DNA from: Acidithiobacillus sulfurivorans
Lineage (GTDB): Bacteria; Pseudomonadota; Gammaproteobacteria; Acidithiobacillales; Acidithiobacillaceae
Direction of reading: 5' to 3'
DNA: 47,572 nt
Assembly: GCF_018853815.1 (NCBI RefSeq)
Contig: NZ_JAAOMP010000058.1
Location: 1 to 47,572, forward strand
Part shown: piece after piece, positions 33,288-42,745 of the stretch
How positions within the stretch are numbered: position 1 is the stretch's first letter
Layout of the letters: every line of letters starts with the position of its first letter
Program-made: the position numbers and the translations under genes
Notes under the pieces: generated by a model
Told to the model about the DNA's origin: nothing
Database searches by the model: none
What the model saw: only the letters and a program-made list of their open reading frames with translations

Positions 33288-34444
33288 AGCTTTTCCTCTC
33301 CTGAAAAGACACCCCACTGGCGACAACTGGGGCAGCGCCAGTAATACTGCGTACTTTGATAACCACAAGACTGACAATGAAACAGTTCTGGTTCCAGTTG
33401 CCACTGACGAACGGCCAGGGCCATTTTTTCGATCAGCTCCGCTTCCGGGGCGTTCGGGTCCATGCTTAACAACAGCTGAAACACCCGAAGATCAGGTTTT
33501 TTGATCAGAATATTCCGCAAAAAACTGCTGGCAGCCGCCTGCCCCTCTATTTTCTGCAAAGCTTCTGCCAGGCGTTTTATGGCCAGCGGCGAACGACAGT
33601 GGACCTGCAACCGCTGCAGGTGATCCTGCTGATGGCTCCCCAAGTGCTGCAAAACCTGCAGAAAGGGCTCCAGTACCAGTAAAATCGCCGAGTCAGTAGG
33701 CAGTGCCAGCAATCTATCCCAGTATTTGAAGGCACCCTGCCAATCTTTCTTGTCAAAAGCCAGGCGCCCGGCAATCATCAAGGCGCGCGGATTGTCGGGA
33801 ATTTCCCGGCGCGCAGCATTCAGATACTTTTGTGCCTGAGAGCGATCCCCACTGCGCAGCGATTCTTCAGCCAGCTCGCCATACAACAAGGCGATTACTG
33901 TTTGCTGTTCAGACATTCCTGATTGGAGCAAACGCTTGCGAATGGCAATAGAAGAAGCCCACTCACTACCCAATTCATAAAGTTCTGCCAGCGTGGCAAG
34001 CCCTTCGGCATGATCGGGCTGACTTTCGAGCAATTCCTTGAGAATGCTTTCTGCCCGATCCAGAATTCCGGCTTTCAAATAATCGCGGGCAATTTCAAAC
34101 AGCACACTTTGCCTTAACCCCTCAGCCAGAGCCGGCTGTTCCAATAAGTACTGATGTACCCGCAATGCCCTTTCCAGTTCGCCACGTCGTCGAAACTGAC
34201 GGCCCAGGGCCAGGAGAATATCGACACTTTCCGGGTGTTGGCGCAGGGCTTCCAGAAAAACCTCTACCGCTTCGTCCTGACGTTCACTCAGAAGGTAATT
34301 CAGGCCCTGTATATAAACCTGAGGGATGGCTTTGCCAGCGGGGTCTTTTTGGGTACGTCCCAGCCAGAAGCCCAGCAGGGCAGCAAAGCCTGATATTATC
34401 CCCAGGACGAGGACAACGGCAGAATCCACGCCCAGAATGGTCAA
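33284..34444 (-). CDS. lapB: LapB/YciM, LPS assembly regulator with TPR and rubredoxin-like domains
   Basis: 386 residues. One N-terminal membrane helix (about 8-28, [20 protein letters not shown]) is followed by TPR repeats through about 40-300 ([20 protein letters not shown] is a clear unit). A C-terminal rubredoxin-like metal site is formed by CQSCGY and CPSCRQWG. LapB couples FtsH-mediated LpxC degradation to lipopolysaccharide supply at the inner membrane. The start is TTG immediately after the ihfB stop; a GTG five codons later is possible. The order rpsA-ihfB-lapB-pyrF is the common gamma-proteobacterial one. Confidence 0.92.
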   Translation of the reverse strand: MTILGVDSAVVLVLGIISGFAALLGFWLGRTQKDPAGKAIPQVYIQGLNYLLSERQDEAVEVFLEALRQHPESVDILLALGRQFRRRGELERALRVHQYLLEQPALAEGLRQSVLFEIARDYLKAGILDRAESILKELLESQPDHAEGLATLAELYELGSEWASSIAIRKRLLQSGMSEQQTVIALLYGELAEESLRSGDRSQAQKYLNAARREIPDNPRALMIAGRLAFDKKDWQGAFKYWDRLLALPTDSAILLVLEPFLQVLQHLGSHQQDHLQRLQVHCRSPLAIKRLAEALQKIEGQAAASSFLRNILIKKPDLRVFQLLLSMDPNAPEAELIEKMALAVRQWQLEPELFHCQSCGYQSTQYYWRCPSCRQWGVFSGEEKL

Positions 34445-34747
34445 TCAGGCTTTGCCAGATGTATTCTCCGGATAATCGACTTGCTCGCGCAATTCCTTAC
34501 CCGGTTTGAAGTGTGGAACCCGCTTTTCCGGCACCATGACCGATTCACCGGTCTTGGGATTACGCCCCTGTTTAGCTGGACGTACATGCATGGAAAAACT
34601 GCCAAAGCCACGAATTTCAATGCGCTCACCTTCAGCCAGTGCATCACTGAGGTAATCCAGCATATGGCGGGTGGCCATTTCGATATCACGCACACTGAGC
34701 TGCGGGTATTGGGCGCTGATGTTTTTGATCAATTCAGATTTAGTCAT
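34445..34747 (-). CDS. ihfB: Integration host factor subunit beta
   Basis: About 100 residues from the ATG at 34747. An in-frame TTG at 34765 would add six residues. [20 protein letters not shown] and [20 protein letters not shown] are typical IHF-beta, with [10 protein letters not shown] as the DNA-intercalating arm. It forms a heterodimer with IhfA that sharply bends specific DNA sites. It is separated from rpsA by two terminators, so it should have its own promoter within the roughly 40 AT-rich nt upstream. I could not define that promoter with confidence. Confidence 0.95.
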   Translation of the reverse strand: MTKSELIKNISAQYPQLSVRDIEMATRHMLDYLSDALAEGERIEIRGFGSFSMHVRPAKQGRNPKTGESVMVPEKRVPHFKPGKELREQVDYPENTSGKA

Positions 34748-34788
34748 GATTTTTAGCTTCTTCAAATAAGCACTGATTGGAAAACTAT

Positions 34789-34822
34789 AAAAACGTCAGA
34801 CGGGAAGAACTTCGGCCTGACG
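34789..34822 (-). terminator. Second tandem terminator downstream of rpsA
   Basis: Minus-strand CGTCAG and CTGACG, with partly paired sequence between them, are followed by TTTTT. It lies only 2 nt beyond the first terminator and 42 nt before the ihfB start. Confidence 0.6.
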
Positions 34823-34824
34823 CC

Positions 34825-34870
34825 AAAAAAAGTGGCTCCCCGGATACTCAATAAGGGCATCCTGGGAGCC
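34825..34870 (-). terminator. Rho-independent terminator of rpsA
   Basis: On the minus strand GGCTCCC and GGGAGCC pair, extended inside by AGGAT with ATCC, and are followed by a run of seven T. It lies 10 nt after the rpsA stop and ends the aromatic supraoperon. Confidence 0.85.
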
Positions 34871-34879
34871 GTTTCGCGA

Positions 34880-36592
34880 TTAACTCTCTTCTTCCTGCTT
34901 GCGCTTGAGCTGCTCTTTAATCAGGTCACCCAGACTGGTGGTACCTGTTGCCGCGCTGCGGGCATACTGCTGGGTAGCAGCCGCCTGTTCTTCAGCACTT
35001 GGAGCTACTGCCACATCACGCGCCTTGGTACTCAGGGTCAAGGTGCGGTTTTTACGATCTACGGCAGCAATGGCCACCTCAATCTTGTCACCCGCAGCCA
35101 GGGTCTGGCCCTTGCTCAACTCACGCTGCGGCAGGTGGCCTTCAACCCCTTCACCCAGGCGAATTTCTGCGCCACGACCATCTACGGAAATGACCTCACC
35201 TTCTACCAGCGCGCCTTTTTCATTGGCGACGACAAACTGAATGAAAGGATCCGTTTCCATCTGCTTGATGCCAAGGCTGATACGTTCACGTTCCGGATCA
35301 ATGCTGAGCACCACGGCTTCCAGCGTATCGCCTTTCTTGAAGTCACGCACGGCTTCTTCACCGGTACGATCCCAGGCCAGGTCGGAGAGATGAATCAGGC
35401 CGTCAATTCCGCCATCCAGACCCACAAATACGCCAAAGTCGGTGATGCTCTTGATCTGGCCGGAGACCCGATCGCCTTTCTGGAAGTTCTGGGCAAAATC
35501 ATCCCATGGATTAGGCAGACACTGTTTGATACCCAGAGAAATACGGCGACGCTCTTCGTCAATATCAAGAATCATCACCTCCACTTCCTGACTGACATGC
35601 AGGGCCTTGGCCGGATTAATGTTCTTGTTGGTCCAGTCGATTTCGGAAACATGCACCAAACCTTCCACGCCTTCTTCGATTTCAACGAAGGCACCATAAT
35701 CGGTGACATTGGTGACCTTACCAAAAATGCGGGTGGATTCAGGATAACGACGGGCAATATCACGCCACGGGTCTTCACCCAACTGCTTCATACCCAGAGA
35801 AATACGGCCTCTTTCGCGGTCGAACTTGAGGACCAGGACACGCACTTCGCCACCCACGGTAACCACTTCGCTGGGATGCTTGACGCGACGCCAACCCATA
35901 TCCGTGATATGCAACAGACCATCAATGCCGCCCAGATCAATAAATGCGCCGTAATCGGTGAGATTCTTCACCACACCGTCGAGGATGGCACCTTCCTGGA
36001 TGCTTTCCAGCAACACCCCACGTTCAGCGCTTTGTTCCTGCTCAACCACGGCGCGACGGGACACCACCACGTTATTACGCTTGCGATCCAGCTTGATGAT
36101 TTTCATCTCGAGATCTTTGCCTTCGAGATAAGCCACATCACGCACCGGACGCACATCTACCAATGAACCTGGCAGGAAGGCACGGACACCATCAATGCTG
36201 ACGGTGAAACCACCCTTGACCTTACCGGTCAGGAAGCCATGTACCACTTCATTGTCATTGAAGGATTTTTCCAGGTCGACCCAGGTCTTGGCACGACGGG
36301 CTTTTTCACGCGAAAGACGGGTTTCACCCATACCATCTTCGACCAGTTCCAGACAGACTTCCACCGAGTCACCGACCTTGACTTCGATTTCACCTTCGGC
36401 GTTGCGAAACTGCTCGGCAGGAATGGGTCCTTCGGATTTAAGGCCGACGTCGACGATGACAAAATCATTATCCACGCGGGTGACGATGCCGGTGAGCAAC
36501 TCACCAGGCTTCAGACCCTGGGTACTCTGGCTTTCTTCAAACATCTCGGCAAAACTGGGTTCAACAAGCATTTCAGCGTTAGGGGTGGTCAT
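34880..36592 (-). CDS. rpsA: 30S ribosomal protein S1
   Basis: About 570 residues from the ATG at 36592; an in-frame TTG at 36601 is less likely. Six S1 RNA-binding repeats are visible. Examples are [80 protein letters not shown] and [21 protein letters not shown]1 binds mRNA leaders on the 30S subunit and helps unfold them. It lies 80 nt downstream of cmk, the usual cmk-rpsA pair. A long reading frame on the opposite strand through this gene is a compositional shadow. Confidence 0.98.
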   Translation of the reverse strand: MTTPNAEMLVEPSFAEMFEESQSTQGLKPGELLTGIVTRVDNDFVIVDVGLKSEGPIPAEQFRNAEGEIEVKVGDSVEVCLELVEDGMGETRLSREKARRAKTWVDLEKSFNDNEVVHGFLTGKVKGGFTVSIDGVRAFLPGSLVDVRPVRDVAYLEGKDLEMKIIKLDRKRNNVVVSRRAVVEQEQSAERGVLLESIQEGAILDGVVKNLTDYGAFIDLGGIDGLLHITDMGWRRVKHPSEVVTVGGEVRVLVLKFDRERGRISLGMKQLGEDPWRDIARRYPESTRIFGKVTNVTDYGAFVEIEEGVEGLVHVSEIDWTNKNINPAKALHVSQEVEVMILDIDEERRRISLGIKQCLPNPWDDFAQNFQKGDRVSGQIKSITDFGVFVGLDGGIDGLIHLSDLAWDRTGEEAVRDFKKGDTLEAVVLSIDPERERISLGIKQMETDPFIQFVVANEKGALVEGEVISVDGRGAEIRLGEGVEGHLPQRELSKGQTLAAGDKIEVAIAAVDRKNRTLTLSTKARDVAVAPSAEEQAAATQQYARSAATGTTSLGDLIKEQLKRKQEEES

Positions 36593-36672
36593 AAATTTCA
36601 ATAGGCCTCATGTACCGGGAGCACCGCAGGTGTCCCTTTTGATTACAGCTCAATGCCAAATCAATGGCGGCT

Positions 36673-37353
36673 TCAATTCTCCTGCAACGCGGTTTTTACC
36701 CACGCCTGCAAGACCGTATAGGTTTCGACGACTGTTTGCGCACTGGTATCCAAAATTCGGGCATCCGCAGCGGGCCGAAGCGGCGCGACACTGCGTTGTT
36801 GATCTCGGGCATCCCGTTCTGCAATTTCCGCCACAACGCTCGCGAGATTAGCACTAATCCCCTGTTCCATCAACTGATTGAGGCGTCGTTTACCACGTTC
36901 TTCGGCACTGGCGGTCAAAAAAACTTTCAGCGCCGCTTCCGGGAAAACCACCGTACCCATATCCCGGCCATCGGCCACCAGACCCGGAGCCTGGGCAAAG
37001 TCTCTTTGCCGCTGCAACAAGGCCGTACGCAGCGCCGGAATAACGGCAATTTGCGAAGTCAGGGCGCTGATCTGTGGGGTACGAATAGCCTCGTCCACCG
37101 GTTCATCGTGTAGCAGCACCAGGGTCTGGTTGCCATCCCCCCGAAAACACAAGGGCAATTCCAGCGCCAGCCGAACCAGGCCGGCTTCATCGTCTTTTGC
37201 GATTCCTGACCGATCTGCGGCCAGTGCCAGGGCACGATAAATAGCCCCGCTATCCAGCAAGTGCCAGCCGAGATCATGCGCCAGCATACGTCCCAATGTC
37301 CCTTTACCAACGCCGCCCGGTCCATCCAGAGTTACTACGGGAATCAGGCTCAT
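36673..37353 (-). CDS. cmk: Cytidylate kinase
   Basis: 226 residues from the ATG at 37353, overlapping the aroA stop as ATGA. The longer upstream frame is not family-like. The P-loop is DGPGGVGKGTLGRMLA, and LDSGAIYRALA follows. VADGRDMGTVVFPEAALKVF and RDQQRSVAPLRPAADA are standard for CMP kinases. It phosphorylates CMP and dCMP. Placement between aroA and rpsA is conserved in many proteobacteria. Confidence 0.97.
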   Translation of the reverse strand: MSLIPVVTLDGPGGVGKGTLGRMLAHDLGWHLLDSGAIYRALALAADRSGIAKDDEAGLVRLALELPLCFRGDGNQTLVLLHDEPVDEAIRTPQISALTSQIAVIPALRTALLQRQRDFAQAPGLVADGRDMGTVVFPEAALKVFLTASAEERGKRRLNQLMEQGISANLASVVAEIAERDARDQQRSVAPLRPAADARILDTSAQTVVETYTVLQAWVKTALQEN

Positions 37354-38654
37354 GAGGCGAAAACCTCCAGGTTCAGTCCGGCCTGACGAGCCAGCACCGG
37401 AAAACCGGGAAAAGAGGTGGCGACATTGGCACAATCCAATATCTCAATATCTCCGGAGGCTACCTGCCCGGCCATGGCAAAAGCCATGGCAATGCGATGA
37501 TCGCCATGACTGTCGACCTGCCCGCCACAGAGAGTGGAAGGCGTAATCACCGCCCCGTCAGGCCGCTCTTCCACTGCAACGCCCAAAGCGCGCAAACCGG
37601 CAGCCATCACGGCAATGCGATCACTTTCCTTCACCCGCAATTCTTCAGCTCCGGAAATGATACTGGGTGTTTTTGCACAGGCGGCGGCAATAAACAGGGC
37701 GGGAAATTCATCAATGGCCAAAGGCACCAAATGAGGAGGAACCTCAATTCCTTGCAATGGCGCATAGCGTACCCGGATATCCGCCACCGGCTCACCGCCA
37801 ATTTCGCGCAGGGCCGTCAAATCAATCCGCGCACCCATCCGGGTGAGAATTTCAATGATTCCGGTGCGGGTGGGATTAATGCCTACCCCCTCAAGCAGCA
37901 GATCCGACCCCGGGGTGATACTGGCACCCAACAGAAAAAAAGCTGCCGAAGAAATATCACCGGGAACCTGGATACGTTGCCCGGTGAGCTGACCGCCACC
38001 TTCCAGGCAGGCACGATTTTCCTGTCGGGATACCGCATAGCCGAAACCTTTCAACATGCGTTCACTATGATCCCGGGTAGGTGCCGGTTCGGTGACGCAG
38101 GTTTCGCCCTGGGCATATAGACCCGCCAATAATACAGCGGATTTCACCTGGGCACTGGCAACCGGCATATCATAATGCAATCCCTGCAAGGGTTTTCCGT
38201 GAATGTGCAGGGGCGCTTTTCCGTCTTGTGACTGAATATCGGCACCCATGGCCGTGAGCGGCTTCAAAACCCGACCCATGGGTCGCTTCTGCAAACTTGA
38301 ATCACCCACCAGGGTGCTGGCAAAAGTCTGCCCGACCAACACCCCGGACATAAGACGCATAGCCGTGCCTGAGTTACCACAATCCAGCGGAACTTGCGGC
38401 GCTTTCAGGCCATGCAGCCCTACTCCATGAATGCGCAGATGACCATTTACCGGGCCTTCCATCTGGACCCCCATGGCCCGAAATGCCGCAATGGTCGCCA
38501 GTACGTCTTCACCCTCCAAGAGCCCTTCTACCTCGGTCACCTTTTCGGCGAGGGCACCCAGAATGACGGAGCGATGGGAAATGGATTTGTCTCCCGGAAC
38601 AGGGAAGCGGCCTTTGATCGCATTGCCAGGTCTAACGAGGTAGCGGGTAGTCAT
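37350..38654 (-). CDS. aroA: 3-phosphoshikimate 1-carboxyvinyltransferase (EPSP synthase), class II-like
   Basis: 434 residues. It makes EPSP from shikimate-3-phosphate and PEP. Four motifs used to define class II enzymes are all present: GDKS (GDKSISHR), SAQVK (VASAQVKSAVLLAGL), RDHSE (TRDHSERML) and NPTR (GINPTRTG). The glycine loop reads CGNSGTAMRLM and so keeps Gly where the CP4 enzyme has Ala. The end motif ELRVKESDR and GDHRIAMAFA are intact. The stop overlaps cmk and the start overlaps tyrA, both by 4 nt, so translation is coupled. Confidence 0.97.
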   Translation of the reverse strand: MTTRYLVRPGNAIKGRFPVPGDKSISHRSVILGALAEKVTEVEGLLEGEDVLATIAAFRAMGVQMEGPVNGHLRIHGVGLHGLKAPQVPLDCGNSGTAMRLMSGVLVGQTFASTLVGDSSLQKRPMGRVLKPLTAMGADIQSQDGKAPLHIHGKPLQGLHYDMPVASAQVKSAVLLAGLYAQGETCVTEPAPTRDHSERMLKGFGYAVSRQENRACLEGGGQLTGQRIQVPGDISSAAFFLLGASITPGSDLLLEGVGINPTRTGIIEILTRMGARIDLTALREIGGEPVADIRVRYAPLQGIEVPPHLVPLAIDEFPALFIAAACAKTPSIISGAEELRVKESDRIAVMAAGLRALGVAVEERPDGAVITPSTLCGGQVDSHGDHRIAMAFAMAGQVASGDIEILDCANVATSFPGFPVLARQAGLNLEVFAS

Positions 38655-39532
38655 TCAGAAAGCACCGGTGGAAAATGAAATTGTTGGCGAACCGTTTTGC
38701 CACGCGCCAGCCAGGACTGCAGATCAGGCGTCGCTTCGTCCACCAGAAATTGTTCTGCCAGCCTTAAGTTCTGTTGGAGTTGTTGCAGTTGCTGACGCAC
38801 TGCCTGCTGGTTTTCCTGCAGAATTTCGGCCCAAAGTGCGGGGTTGGAGTCGACAATGCGCGAGAAATCACGCAAACCGCCACCCGCCAGATTTTCCAGA
38901 CCGGGAAACTGCGGCTCCAGTCCGGCCAAATAGATAAATGCCAACAAATGCGGCAGATGACTGGTAGCTGCCAGCGCTGCATCGTGGGCCTGGGGCGACA
39001 TTTCCTGTACCTCGGCACCCAAGGCCATCCAGAACTGCCGGACTTTGCCCAGCGCCAGCTCATCCGTCCGACCTGCCAGCGGCGTAAGAACCACTTGTGC
39101 AGCGCGATACAAGTCTTCGCGCGCTGCCTGAAAGCCAATCATTTCACTGCCGACCACCGGATGACCCGGCACAAAGCGCGCCCCGAAGATTTCCGTAGCC
39201 CGGCAGGCAATAGCATTTTTGGTACTGGCCAAATCGGTTATTACCGCAGCAGGAGCTGCCCAGCGCGCAATTTCCGGGAGCTGGGCCAGTAATACTTTAG
39301 GCGGAGTGGCCAGCAGGATCAGGTCGGCATCCACCAACACGTCCGGCAACTGATGACCCAGTTCAATCCGCCAAGGTTCTGCGCTGGACTGCAGAGAGGC
39401 TACGGCAGATGCACTGGGCAACGCGGCATGAATATGACCCTCATACCCCACAGCGCGCAAGGCCTTGGCAACACTGCCACCCATCAGCCCGAGACCCACT
39501 ATGGCCACTCGCTGAAAGGGAATCTCCGGCAT
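38651..39532 (-). CDS. tyrA: Prephenate/arogenate dehydrogenase TyrA
   Basis: 293 residues. The NAD(P)-binding Rossmann loop is VAIVGLGLMGGSVAKALRAV. VITDLASTKNAI and VPGHPVVGSEMIGFQAA carry substrate-binding residues, and ATSHLPHLLAF holds the dehydrogenase histidine. There is no chorismate mutase or ACT domain; that mutase activity is in PheA. In Pseudomonas the equivalent gene is fused to aroA, whereas here the two are separate with an ATGA overlap. It catalyses the oxidative decarboxylation toward tyrosine. Cofactor and substrate preference cannot be read with confidence. Confidence 0.94.
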   Translation of the reverse strand: MPEIPFQRVAIVGLGLMGGSVAKALRAVGYEGHIHAALPSASAVASLQSSAEPWRIELGHQLPDVLVDADLILLATPPKVLLAQLPEIARWAAPAAVITDLASTKNAIACRATEIFGARFVPGHPVVGSEMIGFQAAREDLYRAAQVVLTPLAGRTDELALGKVRQFWMALGAEVQEMSPQAHDAALAATSHLPHLLAFIYLAGLEPQFPGLENLAGGGLRDFSRIVDSNPALWAEILQENQQAVRQQLQQLQQNLRLAEQFLVDEATPDLQSWLARGKTVRQQFHFPPVLSE

Positions 39533-39533
39533 C

Positions 39534-40550
39534 TTACAGTTCGCGCCCTATGGCCGCTGCGACTTTATGTAAATCATCCATCAAGGTCATCAACTGCTGA
39601 GGGCTAAGCGCCTGATCCGCATCACACCAGGCTTCTTCAGGACAGGGATGGGATTCCACCAGCAAGCCATCGGCTCCGGCGGCAATGGCGGCTTTGGAAA
39701 GTGCCGGAACCAGCCAGGACTTACCACCGGCGTGGCTGGGATCGACGATCACCGGCAGGTGGGTTTCCTTCTTGAGTACCGGGATAGCCGTGACATCCAG
39801 CACATTCCGGTAGGAAGTCTCGAAAGTACGGATGCCCCGCTCGGCAAAAATGATTTTGTGATTACCATGGGCGGCAATATATTCCGCTGCCATCAACCAT
39901 TCCTTGACCGTGGCGCTGAGACCCCGTTTGAGAATGACCGGCACATCCAGACGCCCCACTTCCTTGAGCAGATCAAAATTCTGCATGTTGCGGGTACCAA
40001 TCTGAATAATATCCACCCCTTTTTCCAGAAAAAGATCAATTTTTCGGACATCCATCAATTCGGTAACAATGGGCAGGCCCACCGCATCAGCAGCCGTCCG
40101 GAAATAGTCCAGGCCCTCATCACCAACACCCTGAAAAGTATAAGGACTGGTACGCGGTTTGAAAGCACCACCGCGCATCAAACGGCATCCAGCGGCTTTC
40201 ACTGCCTCTGCAGCACTGCGCATCTGTTCCGGCGTTTCTACGGAACAGGGGCCGGCAATAATCTGGATTTGTTTACCACCAAAAGGAATTCCCCGCACCT
40301 CAATGATGGTATCGGTGGACTTGAATTCACGACTGACCAACTTATAGGGTTTGAGAATGGGCATAACCTGTTCCACTGCGGGTAAGGATTCCAGGGCGCC
40401 TTCCGGCAACAAGCGTTCGTCGCCCAGCAGACCCACCACGGTCCGTTCCGAGCCAGTACTGACCATAGGCTGCAGGCCGAATTGGCGAATCCGCTCCAGC
40501 AGCTGTTCCATCTGCTCTGCGCTTGCTTGTGGTTTGACGATAACGATCAT
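39534..40550 (-). CDS. aroF: 3-deoxy-7-phosphoheptulonate (DAHP) synthase, type I-beta with N-terminal regulatory domain
   Basis: 338 residues. An N-terminal ferredoxin-like (ACT-type) domain of about 70 residues (MIVIVKPQASAEQMEQLLER, GLLGDERLLPEGALESLPAV) precedes the TIM barrel. Barrel motifs are IIAGPCSVETPEQM with the metal-binding Cys, FKPRTSPYTFQG, QIGTRNMQNFDLL and DPSHAGGKSWLVPAL. This layout matches the Thermotoga/Bacillus-type feedback-regulated enzymes rather than E. coli AroG. It catalyses the first step of the shikimate pathway from PEP and erythrose-4-phosphate. It lies between hisC and tyrA, 4 nt and 1 nt from its neighbours. Confidence 0.96.
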   Translation of the reverse strand: MIVIVKPQASAEQMEQLLERIRQFGLQPMVSTGSERTVVGLLGDERLLPEGALESLPAVEQVMPILKPYKLVSREFKSTDTIIEVRGIPFGGKQIQIIAGPCSVETPEQMRSAAEAVKAAGCRLMRGGAFKPRTSPYTFQGVGDEGLDYFRTAADAVGLPIVTELMDVRKIDLFLEKGVDIIQIGTRNMQNFDLLKEVGRLDVPVILKRGLSATVKEWLMAAEYIAAHGNHKIIFAERGIRTFETSYRNVLDVTAIPVLKKETHLPVIVDPSHAGGKSWLVPALSKAAIAAGADGLLVESHPCPEEAWCDADQALSPQQLMTLMDDLHKVAAAIGREL

Positions 40551-40554
40551 GGGA

Positions 40555-41652
40555 TTACAGGACCTCGCCCAGCATTTTCAGAAAACGTTGATTTTCCACC
40601 GGCAGGCCCACACTCACCCGCAGATGATCCGGCATGCCGTAGGGGCTGAGGGGGCGCACGATCACACCACGCTCTAACAACGCCACATACACGCGCTGCC
40701 CTCCTCCCGGTACGGCGAAGGCGGTAAAATTGCCTGCAGGGGGGAGAATTGTCAATCCAAATTTATCCAACCCCTCCGCCAGAACCTGTCTTTCCTGGCG
40801 ATTGTTGACGCGCGTTGCCTCAAGATGCCGGGTATCAAGCAGGGCGGCATGCGCAGCTACCTGCGCCAGGCTGTTGATATTGAAAGGCTGACGGACGCGT
40901 TCAAGCACGGCAATCAGGTCCGGATGCCCCATTCCATAACCACAGCGCAGGCCGGCCAAGCCATAAGCCTTGGAAAAAGTCCGGGTTACCAGCAAATTGC
41001 TGAAACGTCCCAGCCATTGGCGACCATCGGGATAATTGTCGTCGTCCATCAGTTCCAGATAGGCCTCGTCGAGAACTACCAGGGCATGCGCCGGAACACT
41101 ATCAATAAAGGTTTCCAGGGCCGCGCCGGACAATTGCGTGCCGGTTGGATTATTGGGATTGGCGATAAATACCAGCCGCGTCTGCTCACTGAGCAAGGCC
41201 GTCATGGCATCCAGATCATGTCCGTAATTGCGAGCAGGCGCGGTTCGTACCGTCGCACCACTGGCCTGTGCAGCAATGGCATAAGCGGCAAAAGCATATT
41301 GCGACACGATCACTTCCGTCCCTGGCCCGGCAAAGGCACGGACCGCCATTTCAATAACCTGATCCGAACCATTTCCAAAAATAAATTGCCGGGGGTCCAG
41401 GTCATGAATTTGCGCAAGGCGCGCCCGCAGTTCCGGGGCTCCACCTTCTGGATAAAGGGCCAGATCGGGCAATGCGTCACGTATTGCCGCCAGCGCCAAA
41501 GGACTGGGACCCAGGGGATTTTCATTGGAAGCCAGTTTGATGGCGTCGCGAATGCCCAGTTCGCGTTCCAGTTCAGCCAGGGGCTTGCCGGGTTGATAGG
41601 GACGTAAATCCGCCACACCCGGAGCTGCGTACTCCAGAAAATTCAGTGCCAT
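40555..41652 (-). CDS. hisC: Histidinol-phosphate/aromatic aminotransferase HisC
   Basis: 365 residues from the ATG at 41652, which overlaps the pheA stop by one nt (TAATG) and has AAGGCGG 7 nt upstream. The in-frame extension to 41685 is unlikely. LASNENPLGPSPLA, FIANPNNPTGTQLSG, VVLDEAYLEL and the PLP lysine in TRTFSKAYGLAGLRCGYG are visible. Because it sits between pheA and aroF, it is probably the broad-specificity copy (hisHb) that transaminates aromatic keto acids as well as imidazole-acetol phosphate. A separate hisC would be expected in the histidine operon elsewhere. Confidence 0.95.
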   Translation of the reverse strand: MALNFLEYAAPGVADLRPYQPGKPLAELERELGIRDAIKLASNENPLGPSPLALAAIRDALPDLALYPEGGAPELRARLAQIHDLDPRQFIFGNGSDQVIEMAVRAFAGPGTEVIVSQYAFAAYAIAAQASGATVRTAPARNYGHDLDAMTALLSEQTRLVFIANPNNPTGTQLSGAALETFIDSVPAHALVVLDEAYLELMDDDNYPDGRQWLGRFSNLLVTRTFSKAYGLAGLRCGYGMGHPDLIAVLERVRQPFNINSLAQVAAHAALLDTRHLEATRVNNRQERQVLAEGLDKFGLTILPPAGNFTAFAVPGGGQRVYVALLERGVIVRPLSPYGMPDHLRVSVGLPVENQRFLKMLGEVL

Positions 41653-42740
41653 TAAAAAACCGCCTTGGGATAACTTCCCAGACAACGATAAAAAGAAGAT
41701 TGTGCCGCCAGAGCATCTAGTACCGGGGTTAAGTCAGAATCCTGACAATGTCCCAACAAATCCAGGTAAAAAACATATTCCCAGACCGCCGAACGAGCGG
41801 GACGGGATTCTATGCGGGTCAGGCTGACATGGGCATCAGCCAGGGGCGACAAGAGCGCGTGGAGACTCCCCGGCCGATTAATACCCGCCACCACCAGACT
41901 GGTTTTGTCCTGACTGGTGGGACGCGTAAAGATTTTTCCGATAACCAGAAAACGTGTGGTGTTTTCCGGGTTATCTTCAATGCCAGCCTGCAGGATATTC
42001 AGGGCATAAGTTTCGGCAGCCACTGTGGTTGAAATGGCAGCACCTTGCGGATCCTGGACTGCCCGTTCTGCGGCTACCCCGTTACTGGGGACATCCACCA
42101 ACTCGACATGGGGCAGATGCGTAGCCAGCCATTGTCGACACTGGGCGCGGGTCTGGTAATGCACATAAACCTTGCGGATTTGTTCCACGGGAATATTGGC
42201 CACCAGATTATGCACAATGCGTAACTGCACCTCCCCGCAAATTTGCAGGGGATAATCCAGTAACAAATCGAGAGTCAGGTTGACAGAACCTTCCGTACTG
42301 TTTTCTACCGGAACCACGCCAAATTGTGCCTGCCCGCCATCCACCATCCGAAAAATTTCAGGGATACTGCCCGTCGGTTGAAAAGATGCCGAACGCCCAA
42401 AATGTTTTTGCGCGGCCATCTGCGAGAATGTCCCTGCTGGCCCCAAATAAGCGACTTGCAAGGCTTCTTCCTGAGCCAGCCCTGCCGAAATAATCTCCCG
42501 ATAAATGCTGGCCACCTGGGCATCTGTAAAAGGTCCGGGGTTTTCCTGCATAATCCGTCGCAGGATTTCCGCCTCACGATCAGGATGATAAAAACGGCTT
42601 TCGCCCTCAGCACGTTTGAGTTCCCCGACTGCGTGGGCCAGATGGCCCCGCTCGCTCAGTAACGCCAAAATTTTGCCATCTACCTGATCAATGGCGGCCC
42701 GCAATTCTACCAGGCTGCGCGAGGATGTTTTCAAAACCAC
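41652..42740 (-). CDS. pheA: Bifunctional chorismate mutase/prephenate dehydratase (P-protein)
   Basis: 362 residues. The AroQ chorismate mutase domain occupies about 10-90 (LVELRAAIDQVDGKILALLS, FYHPDREAEILRRI). Prephenate dehydratase follows (VAYLGPAGTFSQMAAQKHFG, VVPVENSTEGSVNLTLDLL, and KTRFLVIG-like NTTRFLVIG). A C-terminal ACT domain (GSLHALLSPLADAHVSLTRI, then ESRP) senses phenylalanine. It converts chorismate through prephenate to phenylpyruvate. The first GTG is only 2 nt from its AGGAG; a TTG two codons later has 8-nt spacing and may be used instead. The gene starts 5 nt after serC. Confidence 0.96.
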   Translation of the reverse strand: MVLKTSSRSLVELRAAIDQVDGKILALLSERGHLAHAVGELKRAEGESRFYHPDREAEILRRIMQENPGPFTDAQVASIYREIISAGLAQEEALQVAYLGPAGTFSQMAAQKHFGRSASFQPTGSIPEIFRMVDGGQAQFGVVPVENSTEGSVNLTLDLLLDYPLQICGEVQLRIVHNLVANIPVEQIRKVYVHYQTRAQCRQWLATHLPHVELVDVPSNGVAAERAVQDPQGAAISTTVAAETYALNILQAGIEDNPENTTRFLVIGKIFTRPTSQDKTSLVVAGINRPGSLHALLSPLADAHVSLTRIESRPARSAVWEYVFYLDLLGHCQDSDLTPVLDALAAQSSFYRCLGSYPKAVF

Positions 42741-42745
42741 CGCTC

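Noticed and set aside
33287-33404. Upstream extension of pyrF
   Set aside because: The 39 extra residues lie inside lapB and are not family-like. The GTG at 33287 has a ribosome-binding site and the expected N-terminus.
34832-36166. 444-codon open frame on the plus strand
   Set aside because: Antisense to rpsA; the repeated S1 domains produce long stop-free antisense frames. It also runs through the rpsA terminator.
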